A DNA stretch of 64,000 nucleotides from Rhizophagus irregularis. Its lineage: Eukaryota > Glomeromycota > Glomeromycetes > Glomerales > Glomeraceae. The DNA lies in contig NC_089448.1 of assembly GCF_026210795.1 (NCBI RefSeq), positions 1,488,001 through 1,552,000 of the forward strand, written 5' to 3'. The notes under the pieces were generated by a model. That model had not been told where the DNA came from. It did no database searches and saw only the letters and a program-made list of their open reading frames with translations. A program made the translations under genes and the position numbers. Below, piece by piece: positions 19,085 through 29,957 of this stretch. Numbering within the stretch: the stretch's first letter is position 1; every line of letters starts with the position of its first letter.

Positions 19085-20570
19085 AATGGAATACCAAGAA
19101 CACAAAACGATGTGAAATAGATATCATCCAAATTTACCAACAGAAATTTTAATACAAATATTTGGTAATGTAATTCCAATTAATTTAATGAGATGATAGG
19201 ATAAGAAGTGCCTATTAATGAGATCTTGCATGACAATGGCCTAACCAAATATGCCAAAGAACATAAATAATGTTAAACAAATATTGTTCAATATTTACCC
19301 ATAGAAATATTAATTCAAATATTTAATAAGATTATTTGGTTAATGTAATGAGGTGAATAATACCATCGTTTGATATATTAGTTGAGACAATACAATTTTA
19401 TTGGGAAGTTACAGACCATTTTAATAATTGGGAAGTGTATTATTCAGACCAAGCATCAGATTCAGCCAGCAGTATAAGCAATATGTCAAATAAAGAGAAT
19501 CAGAAGAAGACAGACAATAATGATGAAAGTTGACACTAAAAATCATCATGTGCATACTTATTGCACCATGTGCAAAAAAAAATTCTTTTATGGGATAACT
19601 ATTCACAATTGTAATATTGGGTTTACAACAGGAAAAACTAGCATATAATCTTAATGCCTATTGCTTTGCAATTACCTTCATTAGATATAATGATGAACTT
19701 AAAAAGCACTGATAAACTGATAAAATTGTTCAATGAATACACAAATTATCTGTGTGAGGTCATCTTAAAGAAAGGATCTTGAGTTATGTTTCTTAATAAC
19801 AAATACTTTTCTAAAGGAATTTATAATGGATCAATATGTGTAATACTAAGCACCTAAGGTTGAAAAACTTTTACTAGAAGAACCTCTTGATGCTATATAT
19901 TCTGCTACCATTATATACTAGGCAATGAACAGAAATGACTTACTTCCATATGATGATATTAAAAACATAATAGATGTTGCGGTTATGTTATCATTAGAAA
20001 AATAGTAGATTCCAAATGGAGAGACAATGTGAAGGAGGTTTTGATGGAGGTTAGTACTAGTAAATGGTGCTCCAGCCAGATGCACACAATTTCCTTTACA
20101 AAATGCATTTTCACTTACTATATTGACATTACCTCATACCACAGTTTCATTGGATGCATCTATGTTCGCATATGGAGGCAATCTTAAAAAGTGTAACAAA
20201 GTCAATATGCCTTAAAGATACACAATTGGCCATGATTAACTCCTTTTATTTAGGACAACTTTTGGATCAACTATCAACTCCTAGCGAACAACTTAGATAT
20301 AAGCAAAGATGACACCAAACTTATGTTGCTATGAGCAGAACAACAACATCCTCCCCCTCTTACTAATTATGAACAGTATCAATTGGTCGCAGAAAATGAG
20401 ATTTTATTGAATGAAGTCCAAGAAAGAGATGAGTACATTTAGCAACTCCGAAATGAAAGAATAAATGAACATCTTGCATTTCATCGACAAATTTCGGTTT
20501 TAAGGGAAGACTGTAATAGGTTGCACATGGAAAAATCTGGATATTATATACTTTGATCTAAACTCCATTA
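19085..20570 (+). pseudogene. Degenerate coding region: two F-box starts and an unidentified decayed gene
   Basis: 19,130-19,195 reads HPNLPTEILIQIFGNVIPIN and 19,285-19,335 reads QYLPIEILIQIFNKIIW. These are two F-box beginnings in a diverged tandem duplication of about 150 bp, each soon stopped. Further on, several frames are coherent in pieces. VDTKNHHVHTYCTMCKKKFF ends in a C-x2-C...H-x-C finger-like motif (about 19,527-19,650). Others are LVNGAPARCTQFPLQNAFSL (about 20,055-20,215), GQLLDQLSTPSEQLRYKQR, and NYEQYQLVAENEILLNEVQE followed by a TAG and QLRNERINEHLAFHRQISVL, a likely coiled coil ending near 20,565. Stops and frame changes separate the pieces. I cannot name the parent gene. 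Confidence 0.5.
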
Positions 20571-21067
20571 AGGTGGATAAAAATTTGATCAAAGAATATG
20601 GAAGATTACAGGAAAATAGGACTAAATTGCAAAAATATCTTATTGATGATGCCACGTGATCGTCAATCATTTAAACAAGAGACGATCTATATCATGAATG
20701 TCAGATGTATGATATGTCATGAAAATCATGTGTAGCTGATAAATTTAATATATATATTTTATTTGTTATATTTACTATATTTATTTTATTAGTTAAATTA
20801 GATAAATTTATTTTATTTATTATGTTTATTTTATTTTTTATATCTGCTATATCAATATATATATGAAATTTATTATAAATTAAGTTCTGTCCCACTGCAG
20901 ATAAGAGTGAGAATTTACTCCTCAGTTATAGTATAAGAAAACACTTTGATTTTGTTAATCCTTTATTTGTGTCTGATTGTATGAGCTAGTGTAGAGCCAT
21001 ACCTTATTCACATCTGATTGGATTTGTTGTGTAGTTTTCGTACTATTATAATCCTTCTGCTTACCAT
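20571..21067. other. AT-rich intergenic stretch
   Basis: 20,740-20,880 is a nearly pure AT tract rich in TTTATTTTATTT and ATATATAT. No gene supported. Confidence 0.4.
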
Positions 21068-21266
21068 CCCTGTAAAAAATCTGATCCGTATTTTATCTTT
21101 CCATGTTTTTTCCGTGAATGTATCATTTTAATGGAATTTATAGCCTTAAATCATGAAAATTTTCATCTCGCTAACACGGATATCCGTGAATGTATCATTT
21201 TTACGGAATTTTTACAGAAGACACGGAGAAATAATGGAAATATTCGGATAAAAATTTTTTATAGGG
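21068..21266. mobile_element. MITE, CCCTATAAAAAA family, copy b
   Basis: Starts CCCTGTAAAAAATCTGATCC and ends CGGATAAAAATTTTTTATAGGG-like (inverted form), about 199 bp. It is flanked by CAT on both sides (21,065-21,067 and 21,267-21,269), a candidate 3-bp target duplication. The interior carries CCGTGAATGTATCATTTT twice. Confidence 0.75.
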
Positions 21267-21269
21267 CAT

Positions 21270-22441
21270 TTGCATATTGTTTATTTTTATAAACATCAAA
21301 GAACTGACTTAACAATATTTAAAAATACCTAATCATGAAAATTTTACATAAATTCATTAGTAAATAAAGCTTATTACTTTAAATAGTTCTTATTATCTTA
21401 TAATGCAATGAAATAAATCAGCTCCCACTAATAATCAATTTCTTGTTATAAAATTTATGATTTTTATATAATTTTGTATTAGTTCGTTTTATATTAACAT
21501 TATATTTTTATGTTATTGCTATATTTTAAAGTATATTTATATTATGTATTTTTTTTTAAAATCGATTAATGTATAGTTTTTTATTATAAATAAATAAAGC
21601 TCAGCCTTGATGCATAGGGTTTTCGACTTCAAAAAAAATTATAATAAGATCTTTTGTACATGTTTGACAATGTCTGACAACAGGAAATCTAACGTATTTG
21701 ATCAATCATGCAACCATAGCCCTTCTGCTTACCTTTTTACAACCATTTATTTTCTATAAACCTAAAAGAACTAATATAACAATATCATATATAATCATAA
21801 ATTGTACTGGAATTTATGTAATTATAATAAGCAAAATAAATAAAAGGAAAAATAAAGATTCTATTAACATATGTTGGTTATTTGTCTTCTTTTACAGTCG
21901 GCAAGTTTGAACATTTCATAAGTTAATAAAAATTAGGAAATTTCGTGAAATTTCATACCCAGTTTATATGTTAAACTTGAATATATTTATTTTTTCAAAG
22001 TTTAAAGGTGCCTATATTAATATTATCCTTTGAAATAAGAAAGAAGTGTATTAAGTATATATAAGAAAAATGATGAAAAATTTACTTTCAATTACTTCTA
22101 CAATTATCTATTATAGTGTCACAAGGAAATAAATACAACTTCACGCTTATATTCTATTCTTTATGCAAAAGTTATGTAAAAGAGTACTTTTTTCATGCAA
22201 ATAAATATAGGATTTCACTCGTATTTGCACTTTAAAATTCAATTAATATCTTTACAATACTACTTCTTTTAAACAAGAAATCATAGATAATAACTTACTC
22301 ACATATAATTCACCTGACTTTACTTTTATTTTAATCTATCAATTTTTTTATGCTTTACATAATTACTCATAAAGAATTTTTTAATTTTGAATAGTATTCT
22401 AAAAATAACAATTACTTTTGGAAGTGTTAATATAGTATTAT
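21270..22441. other. Intergenic region, nothing coding supported
   Basis: AT-rich, with no recognisable gene. The 70-codon frame near 21,698 is rich in Ile, Tyr and Lys and shows no domain. Confidence 0.4.
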
Positions 22442-22578
22442 CCCTGTAAAAAGTTGATTCATTTTTTATATTCCATCTTTCTTCGTAAGGGAATTATTTA
22501 CATTATCCATGAATGGATACGGGAAAGGCCCATTTTTACGGAGTTTTTACAGAAATAACGGATAAAATTTTTATAGGG
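22442..22578. mobile_element. MITE, CCCTATAAAAAA family, copy c (short)
   Basis: 137 bp, from CCCTGTAAAAAGTTGATTC to GATAAAATTTTTATAGGG. It is flanked by TAT on each side (22,439-22,441 and 22,579-22,581), again a possible 3-bp duplication. It lacks about 50 bp of the interior present in copies a and b. Confidence 0.75.
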
Positions 22579-22745
22579 TATTAATAAAGCAATTTGTAGT
22601 AATTTTTTATTAATATCTTAGGCAGTAAATAATTACATTTTTAAGTTTAACCATGCGCAAATCAAATTTATTTGATATTAAATTATTATAATTAAGTAAC
22701 AAAAAAATTTAATAATAAAATAATTATTTAAAAATAGTAATTACA

Positions 22746-22921
22746 CAGTGAAATCTGATATACGGAACCTTGATATAACGGAACATAAGTCTTGATTATC
22801 TGAAACAGATTATCATAATCTATAATTAAATTAACCTCAATATAACGGATTTCTATATATAACGGAGTTTTGACAAATTTTACTAATGAAGCAGATTGTT
22901 CCATTACATCGAATTTCACTA
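22746..22921. mobile_element. Small pogo-like MITE
   Basis: The left end is CAGTGAAATCTGATATACGG, then AACCTTGATATAACGGA. The right end read in reverse complement is TAGTGAAATTCGATGTAATGG. An internal repeat of ATATAACGGA also occurs. The termini resemble pogo/Tigger elements of the Tc1/mariner superfamily. A matching solitary end lies at 4,752. No TA duplication is obvious. A 63-codon frame across it is an accident of the element. Confidence 0.6.
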
Positions 22922-25045
22922 ATCCACTTAAATAATGTATAATTCAAAAGTTTATATAATTTTTTTATTAATATATAATTTGGATTACCAGAAGAACCGC
23001 ATCATGAAATTTTTAGGTATATCAGACAACGTAATTCCATATGGCTAAGTTCAGAAATATGTGGAATTCCATACATTTCCATATATCCTACGTGGATTCA
23101 CATATAATTTTGTGGATCTACGCTGTGTTTTGTCACGGGGCATTTGGAAAATATTGGAGCTATTCAGAATTCCACATTATTTGATTTGGATTTCAATGTA
23201 TATTTTACATGGAAATAATTTCCTGATGCGATTATTTCTTCAATTAATTTTAATTTGTCTTTTAAATCTCTAGGCATGATAGTGAAAGTTTAATGATTAA
23301 TATAATATCAGATGAAGTTTCACACAACTTAAAAGTTCGCATTTAATGTATGAATTTTTGATATCAAACAAGAGTAAGTTGAGTTCAGTAAGTTTTCTCA
23401 TTCCAGTTGTATTATACTATAAAATTATGAAATAAGGAACCATCTTGGCGCTATAAATTCACGCTTACTAAAGGGATCATCATATAATGAAGATTATAAT
23501 AAAGGTTATTCATTTACTTTTATGTTATTTTTTTTCGCAATGACACCTTTTCACATGCATGCAGTGAATTGGAGGTTGTTCTTGTGATCAATCATTAATC
23601 TTCTAGCCAGATTTACCTTTCATTGAAACTAAAAATTTAGAGATTTCAACTTCATTATTAATTGTTATAGGATTAATCAAGGAAAAGTATAAGAGTTATA
23701 TTTGATTTTTATTGCCGCAGTTATTTCACAGAACTATATTTTCAAAATTTATATGTTTATATATACAGTATGATCACAAAAAATTCTGATTTACTGGTTA
23801 AAAAAGTTTTACAAAATTTGTGATGATAATTTCATGACGAATTTAGCTACCCTTGTTCCTCAAAGTAAAATCTCAAAAGATAAATAATAGTATAGGCTTT
23901 ATGGAGCGATGCCTATTCCTGTTGAAAATGCATTAAGAGTTCTTAATGAATTTGAAATTTCAAATAAAGTAAGAAATGTAAACCACATTATAGTATTTAT
24001 AAGCAACATATCATGAATCTGATGATTAGATCTCTCTGTAAAAATATTTCTTGAACTTACTCGCAAATTATCTGCATCATAGCCATAGTATAACATTATT
24101 TTCTATGTTTTTCATAAAATACTCCTTCGTACCATTGATTTATTTATGGTATATTCCATGGTCAATATAAAATAGAAACTGAAATTAATATAAATTTATA
24201 ACCTACCTTTACAATAAATACTATTACTTAATCAATCGAACAAGTATATACTGCAAACAGTAAAAGTATATCGGTCTTAAGTTTAAAAAGAATATCTTCA
24301 TTTTCTGTTTCATATTACATTTGCTGTTCGCTGGCGCATATCTTATTGGTGTTTTAAAATTTCTGTGTTATCACTAAAGTTTCACAAAATGGTTATAATT
24401 AATAAAAAAAGTGGTAAAATAATTTGGTAAACCGAATTAAATTATTGGTTCATTATAATAAAATTGCTTGTTCTATTAATTACATAATGGACCAGATTTT
24501 GCTGGATTTTGTCCTGAGTATTTGAAATAGACACGGCTGTAGGCTCATTAGTACAGGATTATGGAAAACATATAGAAATGATTTTATTCTTAAAAAATTT
24601 TTATTTATCGCAAATATATATGAATCAGGTGATGATCAACAAATGAGCGCGACTTCATAAGTATCCAATCAAATTTCGAAATTTTAGTTTTATGTTGATC
24701 ACCTGAGCTTGAAATTCTTTAAAAGTTCACACATCTATTTATAAGATACAAGCAATTTTTTTTAGTAACTTTAGGTTATGAGACAAACAATTATTTTCCT
24801 GAATTGCAAGTTTCCCTTTATACTACGTTGTACGGGGGAATCTTCTGTCACAATATAATAGTACTTTAAACGTGATAGTACAGGTGACATATAATGCGGT
24901 GACAAATAGAGATCAGGCTAGTAAATAAACATGTCATCACGTGACTAAGTGACAAAACCATCACAGGGTAGTGTATAAGATTTTCCCATTGTTTACGTTT
25001 CACAATTTTTGAAAACAGCGATAAATTTTTTTTCCGATTGATAGG
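22922..25045. other. Intergenic region, nothing firmly coding
   Basis: About 2.1 kb. 23,060-23,220 has repeated TGGAATTCC/TCCACAT words. 23,900-23,965 contains a short sensible reading (MPIPVENALRVLNEFEISNK followed by GTAAG) that might be an exon remnant. 24,640-24,720 has an imperfect inverted repeat CAGGTGATGATCAAC / GTTGATCACCTG. None is sufficient for a gene call. Confidence 0.4.
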
Positions 25046-25108
25046 CAATCACATGATATTTAGTGTAATATTTGCTTATTTATTTTCGCATCGTGAAACA
25101 TTACTTGT
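25046..25108 (+). promoter_or_regulatory. Conserved upstream block of the F-box gene at 25,298
   Basis: Contains CACATGATATTTAGTGTAAT, then ATTTG and, further on, GTGAAACATTACTTG, matching the blocks at 18,108 and 31,875. A second conserved word, TTTTAAGCCATTTTAAATCA, lies at about 25,256-25,275 just before the start codon, probably the 5' UTR. Whether it is a protein-binding site is inference. Confidence 0.5.
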
Positions 25109-25297
25109 GTCAATTAATCAAATTAAATGTCTCAAATTTAGCAAGTTGATCAGAACTGGATTTCTTTTTTCATTTCTTTTTTTTAATATAATATTGTTGA
25201 TACTTTAGAAATTATTTTTGAAAATACTTTTAGAAATTTCGGTCGTAAAAAGATTATTTTAAGCCATTTTAAATCACATTTTTTTTTTGAATAAAGA

Positions 25298-26800
25298 ATG
25301 GCCAAACTCAATAAAGATATTCTTTTCTTAATATTTGAAGAATTACAAGAAGATTCAAAATCCCTCTTTTCATGTCTTATGGTCAATAGACTTTGGTGTG
25401 AAACTGTGATACCAATCTTGTGGAGGAATCCTTGGTGCTATAACAATATTAATTATAAGAATAAAATCTATTTATTCTTTATTATTGCTTACTATTTATT
25501 TGATGATATTAAAGATTTTATAACAAACCAAAGAATCAAATTACCTTCAGATTCAAACCAATCACTATTGTTTGATTATTTTTCTTTCTGCAGAAGTATT
25601 AATGTAAATAATATAAACAATATAATTTCTATTGGATCAAATTTAGATTATAATCAATATTTTATACAACAAAAATTTTATTATTTCTTTATGAAAAAAT
25701 GTCCAGAATTGAAGTATTTTGATATGAAATCTATGAAACATCAAATATTTTATTTTCCAGAAGCTGAGGCACGACTTGAATCACTTTGTGAATTAAAATG
25801 TGATACATCTATTGATTCTTCATACTATTATGGATTATTACCATTCTGTAAATATATACAGAGACTTATCATTATTAATGTGGACCCAAAACCTAACCAT
25901 GGGATTGCTAAGTTAATTGAAGTTCAGAAGAACTTAAAGTATTTTGAATGGAAAGATAATTTCTGTGATGATATCCTTACAGAAGATCCTTATGAAGAAG
26001 TTCTTCTTGCGCTAGAAAAAAAAGTAGCAAGTCTCAGTCATTTAAGAATATGTTTACTATATGTGGATAATTATGAACACGCATTATTACAAAAGATACT
26101 TTCAAAATTCTATAAACTAAAAATATTAATAATTGATGATTACCTCTATTTTGCTGAAGAACAATTAGAAAAATTGAGAATGATGGCATATCATGAACTT
26201 GAAGTGATTAGTGTGCATTTTAACAAATTGGACATAATTTCTAGTATAATTGAAAATAATGGAAGACGTATCAAAAAAATTTTATTTAGACCTTATGATA
26301 TTATTGATCTCGAATTTGATGACTTTAACTTTTATGAGAATTCACTTAATTTTATTAGAAAAGTCTATGAAAATTGTCCTTCTATTGAATATTTATCAAT
26401 TACATTTCCATCATCAAGGAATCATTTCACTGAATTTGAAAAATTATTAAAAATTTGTCAAAATTTAAAATCATTATTAATAGTTTTATGGAATAGAGAT
26501 AAAGTAGAAACTTACGAGAAAAATGGGGAAGAATTATTAAAAATATTAATTAGATCAGCACCAACTAATTTAAAAGAAATTAGGCTTGGTGATGATTTTA
26601 AATTTTCTTTGGAAAACTTGGAGGATTTCTTAGAAAAATGGAGAAGTAGACGTGCACTTTCTATATTCACTATTGATCCTATTTATTTAAGAGAGGATTA
26701 TAAAAATCTGATCAATAAATATAAAAGTGAAGGAGTTATCAAAAATTTTGATTATTTGTGTTATTTAGATTTAATTAATTATTGTATTAATGTCTTGTAA
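25298..26800 (+). CDS. F-box/leucine-rich-repeat protein (family 1)
   Basis: Intronless, 500 residues, starting MAKLNKDILFLIFEELQEDS. Residues 1-46 form the F-box, including LMVNRLWCETVIPILWRNPW. The rest consists of irregular LRR-like units (LKYFDMKS, LESLCELKC, IQRLIIIN, LKYFEWKD, LKILIIDD, LEVISVHF, IEYLSITF, LKSLLIVL). The expected role is substrate recognition for an SCF ubiquitin ligase in the cytosol or nucleus. It aligns over its whole length with the genes at 5,555 and 32,080, closest to the latter. Its 5' flank is conserved with 32,080 and with the pseudogene at 18,320. The start is supported by the paralogues and by an AT-rich leader without upstream ATG. The substrate cannot be inferred. 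Confidence 0.87.
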   Translation: MAKLNKDILFLIFEELQEDSKSLFSCLMVNRLWCETVIPILWRNPWCYNNINYKNKIYLFFIIAYYLFDDIKDFITNQRIKLPSDSNQSLLFDYFSFCRSINVNNINNIISIGSNLDYNQYFIQQKFYYFFMKKCPELKYFDMKSMKHQIFYFPEAEARLESLCELKCDTSIDSSYYYGLLPFCKYIQRLIIINVDPKPNHGIAKLIEVQKNLKYFEWKDNFCDDILTEDPYEEVLLALEKKVASLSHLRICLLYVDNYEHALLQKILSKFYKLKILIIDDYLYFAEEQLEKLRMMAYHELEVISVHFNKLDIISSIIENNGRRIKKILFRPYDIIDLEFDDFNFYENSLNFIRKVYENCPSIEYLSITFPSSRNHFTEFEKLLKICQNLKSLLIVLWNRDKVETYEKNGEELLKILIRSAPTNLKEIRLGDDFKFSLENLEDFLEKWRSRRALSIFTIDPIYLREDYKNLINKYKSEGVIKNFDYLCYLDLINYCINVL

Positions 26801-27146
26801 GCCGAAATGTCGGTTAACATTTAATTTAGCAAGAATTCAAGGTATTATTTGGGAAAGGTTGTAGATTTATTATAATGTATGATAATCTAGTTATTCTTAT
26901 TAAATAATATAGCTTCATCAGATTAATTAATAAATTGTTTTCTAATATTTGAACTTTTTACAATTGCACGACATTTGCAAATAATTGATCGCTTAAATAC
27001 TGTGCAAAAAAAGTATATAATCTGTATATGACAATAAACAAGATAAGAAATCTTTTTTTGCATATAATTCGAGTTAAACAACATCATAGTCGTTATATTG
27101 TAAGTCTGGGGTGCTTATTCCAGCAAAATATGTACTTGAAAAGATT
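26801..27146. other. 3' flank of F-box gene
   Basis: AT-rich with no gene supported. The 65-codon frame at 27,028 runs into the adjoining inverted-repeat element and is not credible. Confidence 0.4.
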
Positions 27147-27712
27147 TACTACGAAATCCCGACGATTAGAATCCCGTCACAACACAAACACGACGCTCAC
27201 AATCTATTATCCTCCTGACAATTAATTATAATGACAATATTTTAGTTTAGTATTTCAAAATGGATTTGTTTTTAATGTCAAGTGCAGAAAAGAAATATAA
27301 GTTTTTACAATAAACCCATTTGCGATATATTTTAAAACTATATTAATAAAAAGATTAATTGTTACAATAAAAAAAGTCGATCCGTTTTATTGTATTCCAT
27401 CTTTTTTCCGTAAAAGGCTCATATTTCCGAAATTAATAACCTTATATCACGGAATTTTTTAAATTATTTTCATTTTCCGTGAATCCGTGAAATGCTCATT
27501 TTTACGGAGTTTTTACAGAAGCAACGGATAAATTTTTATAGGTATTACATAAGAAAAGTAATAACATATAAATTAAAAAAAAATAATGTATCGGGATGTC
27601 GAGTCGAGATAATGAACGTCGGGAATCGTGATTTTGAATTTTCGAGAATATGATTTGTCAGGATTGTGAGTGTCGGGTTTGTAATTCAGATCGTTGGGAT
27701 TTTGAGCGGCTC
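27147..27712. mobile_element. MITE of the 'AAAATCCCGA' family, copy 3, with a nested MITE
   Basis: The left end is TACTACGAAATCCCGACGAT, then TAGAATCCCGTC. The right part has TCGGGATGTCGAGTCGAG, TGTCGGG, and CGTTGGGATTTTGAGCGG, in inverted sense. A CCCTATAAAAAA-family element (27,362-27,542) sits inside, so it inserted later. The ends are more diverged than in copy 2. Confidence 0.55.
27362..27542. mobile_element. MITE, CCCTATAAAAAA family, copy d (nested)
   Basis: The degenerate left end ACAATAAAAAAAGTCGATCC is followed by the family interior (TTCCATCTTTTTTCCGTAAA, GTGAATCCGTGAAATG). The right end is GGATAAATTTTTATAGG. It closely resembles copy a at 1,119. It lies within the 'AAAATCCCGA' element. 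Confidence 0.7.
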
Positions 27713-29190
27713 CCACTTGAAAATGTCATTGACTTTCTTAAAACATCTTTATAGAAATCATATTAATCAATAAACGAACAATCAAATGAATTTTTTCGTG
27801 TATATTGTTTTTAAAAGAATGCAATCCTTTTTGTTTTTTTTAAAAAAAAATACGATAGTAAAACAACAAAAATTTATTTTAAAGAATCTTTGTTTTCTTC
27901 TTTTATCTCGCTTATATTATGGCAATAATTTTGCTTTTTCCGTTTTCATAAGACAAATTACCTCAATTAAGTTGTTAAGTAAATAAATGAGAAAATTCTG
28001 GAAAAATTCAAATCCAGCTTATACGTTGATTTCAAATATTTCCATTTTTTCAAGCGTCCATATTAATGTTAATGATATTATCCTATGAAATAAAATTAGT
28101 AATGATAAAAACAAACCTTTAACTTCTACAATTATTATTTATATTTAATAAGAAAATGAATATTCGCCGATGCGTGTAACAATTTTCAATTTGTTAGCAA
28201 TTCCCTCGTATAGTGAATTTAATTGACCTAAAACCGATCACTTGATCATGTGATTAATTAATAAACCTGAGCTAAAATAGTTGAATTGATTCACGCCTCC
28301 ACCCACATTTGAGGCTACGATTGCGTACACGACGTCAAGCTCATCCCTACCGTAACCCTTACAGTACTTATAGACAAGGCACGGACGATTTATTTCACTA
28401 GTTCAAATTTCTACACAATATACCATGATTAAATTCTTTTGATTTTTCCTATTACTTTTTAGATTTTTATATTTCTTACCCCTTTAATTTATATTTCAAT
28501 ATTTAACCTTTACGTTGGTCCCGGTACTGCGACTATGTCACTATCTACCGGATCACTTCAAAAGGTTCATGGGATGCATAACTAGTTGATATGTATACGT
28601 AGTTAGTTATGTATTCGTTACCACTGTAATTATGTATCTGTTGCAGCAGTATACCTGCCTTTTTTTGAAATAAAATAAAATATGTTTTAATTGATTAGAA
28701 TTAAAATTTTGTTTTAGTAATAAATCATAATTAGTGCAGTATTTCCTATTTCTTTAACAAAAAGAGGCTTGTTAACTGTCTGGTTTCATTTTTTTTTTAG
28801 CTGCAAGATCTACAAATGACGTGAAATGAATAATAAACTACATTAACGTGTAATCGATCATTTTTATTATAAACGTCAAATTTATTTCGCCTTGGTACAA
28901 TTTTTTAAGCAAATCATCATAAATGTATGATAACATACGCACATTTAATCCATCAATCTTTTTTTATATAAATGTACTATTAATCATTATTGCGGTTTTT
29001 TTTGTTTATCAATTTTTTTTTTCTTTTGATCAATATTTTCATTAAAAACATGCTATTTTTCAATTTTTATATCACCAAAAATTACGATAAAAAACATTAT
29101 TTATATAGTTTTGTTATTTAAATATTGTAAAATAATTTTGTAAAAAAAAAAAATTTTCGATATGCTCAATTACAATTTGTACATGTTATA
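27713..29190. other. Intergenic region, nothing coding supported
   Basis: About 1.5 kb. The segment 28,280-28,400 is less AT-rich (CACGCCTCCACCCACATTTG) but has no recognisable frame. The remainder is AT-rich with long T runs. Confidence 0.4.
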
Positions 29191-29735
29191 AACATATCCG
29201 CAGATTTGGAATTAGATTTATACTAATTATTTTTCTATTTAACGGTAATTAAGTTTCAAAACTGTAAAATGATAATCCAATGTAATATCGATCAGATGAT
29301 CAAAAAATTTTTTCGACTCAGACTTGAAAAAAAATAATAATAAATACCTTAAAACCCACCTAACTTGGAAGTTAGAATAATCGCAGATATAGTAGTAGTT
29401 ACTAAATAACAGTTTATAACAATATTATACACCTAAATATCTGTCAAAAATTTGTTAAAGTTGTTTTGAATATTTTACAAGATAATTTTGAAGTTACTGT
29501 ATATAAAGTTTATATGATGTTTCGGTATATCAAGATGTTTTTAAATATTATGAAAACAGTTTTTAAAAAAAAATTCGGTAAAGCAAGAGTTCGTTATATC
29601 GAGATTAGACAAGCCATATTATGAAAAAATTTGTCTATAACGTATGCCAAACTTTGATTTACCGCTTATTATAAAAAAATTTTTGATATACCGAACTTAG
29701 TCACATTATTTGCCAATTTCACCTGAAAGTAATTA

Positions 29736-29812
29736 ATTTCGGCCAGAATTAGACCCACTTAATTTGTTGCCTAAATTAATTGATGCCAAAACATATTAAT
29801 TCTGGCCGAAAT
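29736..29812. repeat. Perfect 16-bp inverted repeat (hairpin / tiny MITE)
   Basis: ATTTCGGCCAGAATTA at 29,736-29,751 is exactly complementary to TAATTCTGGCCGAAAT at 29,797-29,812, with a 45-base loop. The arms are richer in GC than the surroundings. It could be a small transposon relic or a transcribed hairpin. Confidence 0.6.
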
Positions 29813-29957
29813 TGTGATATTAATCACGTGATTTTCTTGATATACCTAAAAAAACTTAGGGGTATATATTTGACTGTACTACTATAGTATATGAAGATTG
29901 TATACAATGTTTAATAAATTTTACTAAATTGTAGCTTATTGATCAGTTTAAAAGATA

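Noticed and set aside
22728-22919. 63-codon minus-strand frame
   Set aside because: It coincides with the pogo-like MITE and its inverted ends.
23900-23970. Possible exon MPIPVENALRVLNEFEISNK followed by GTAAG
   Set aside because: Too short, no matching neighbouring exon found, no recognised family.
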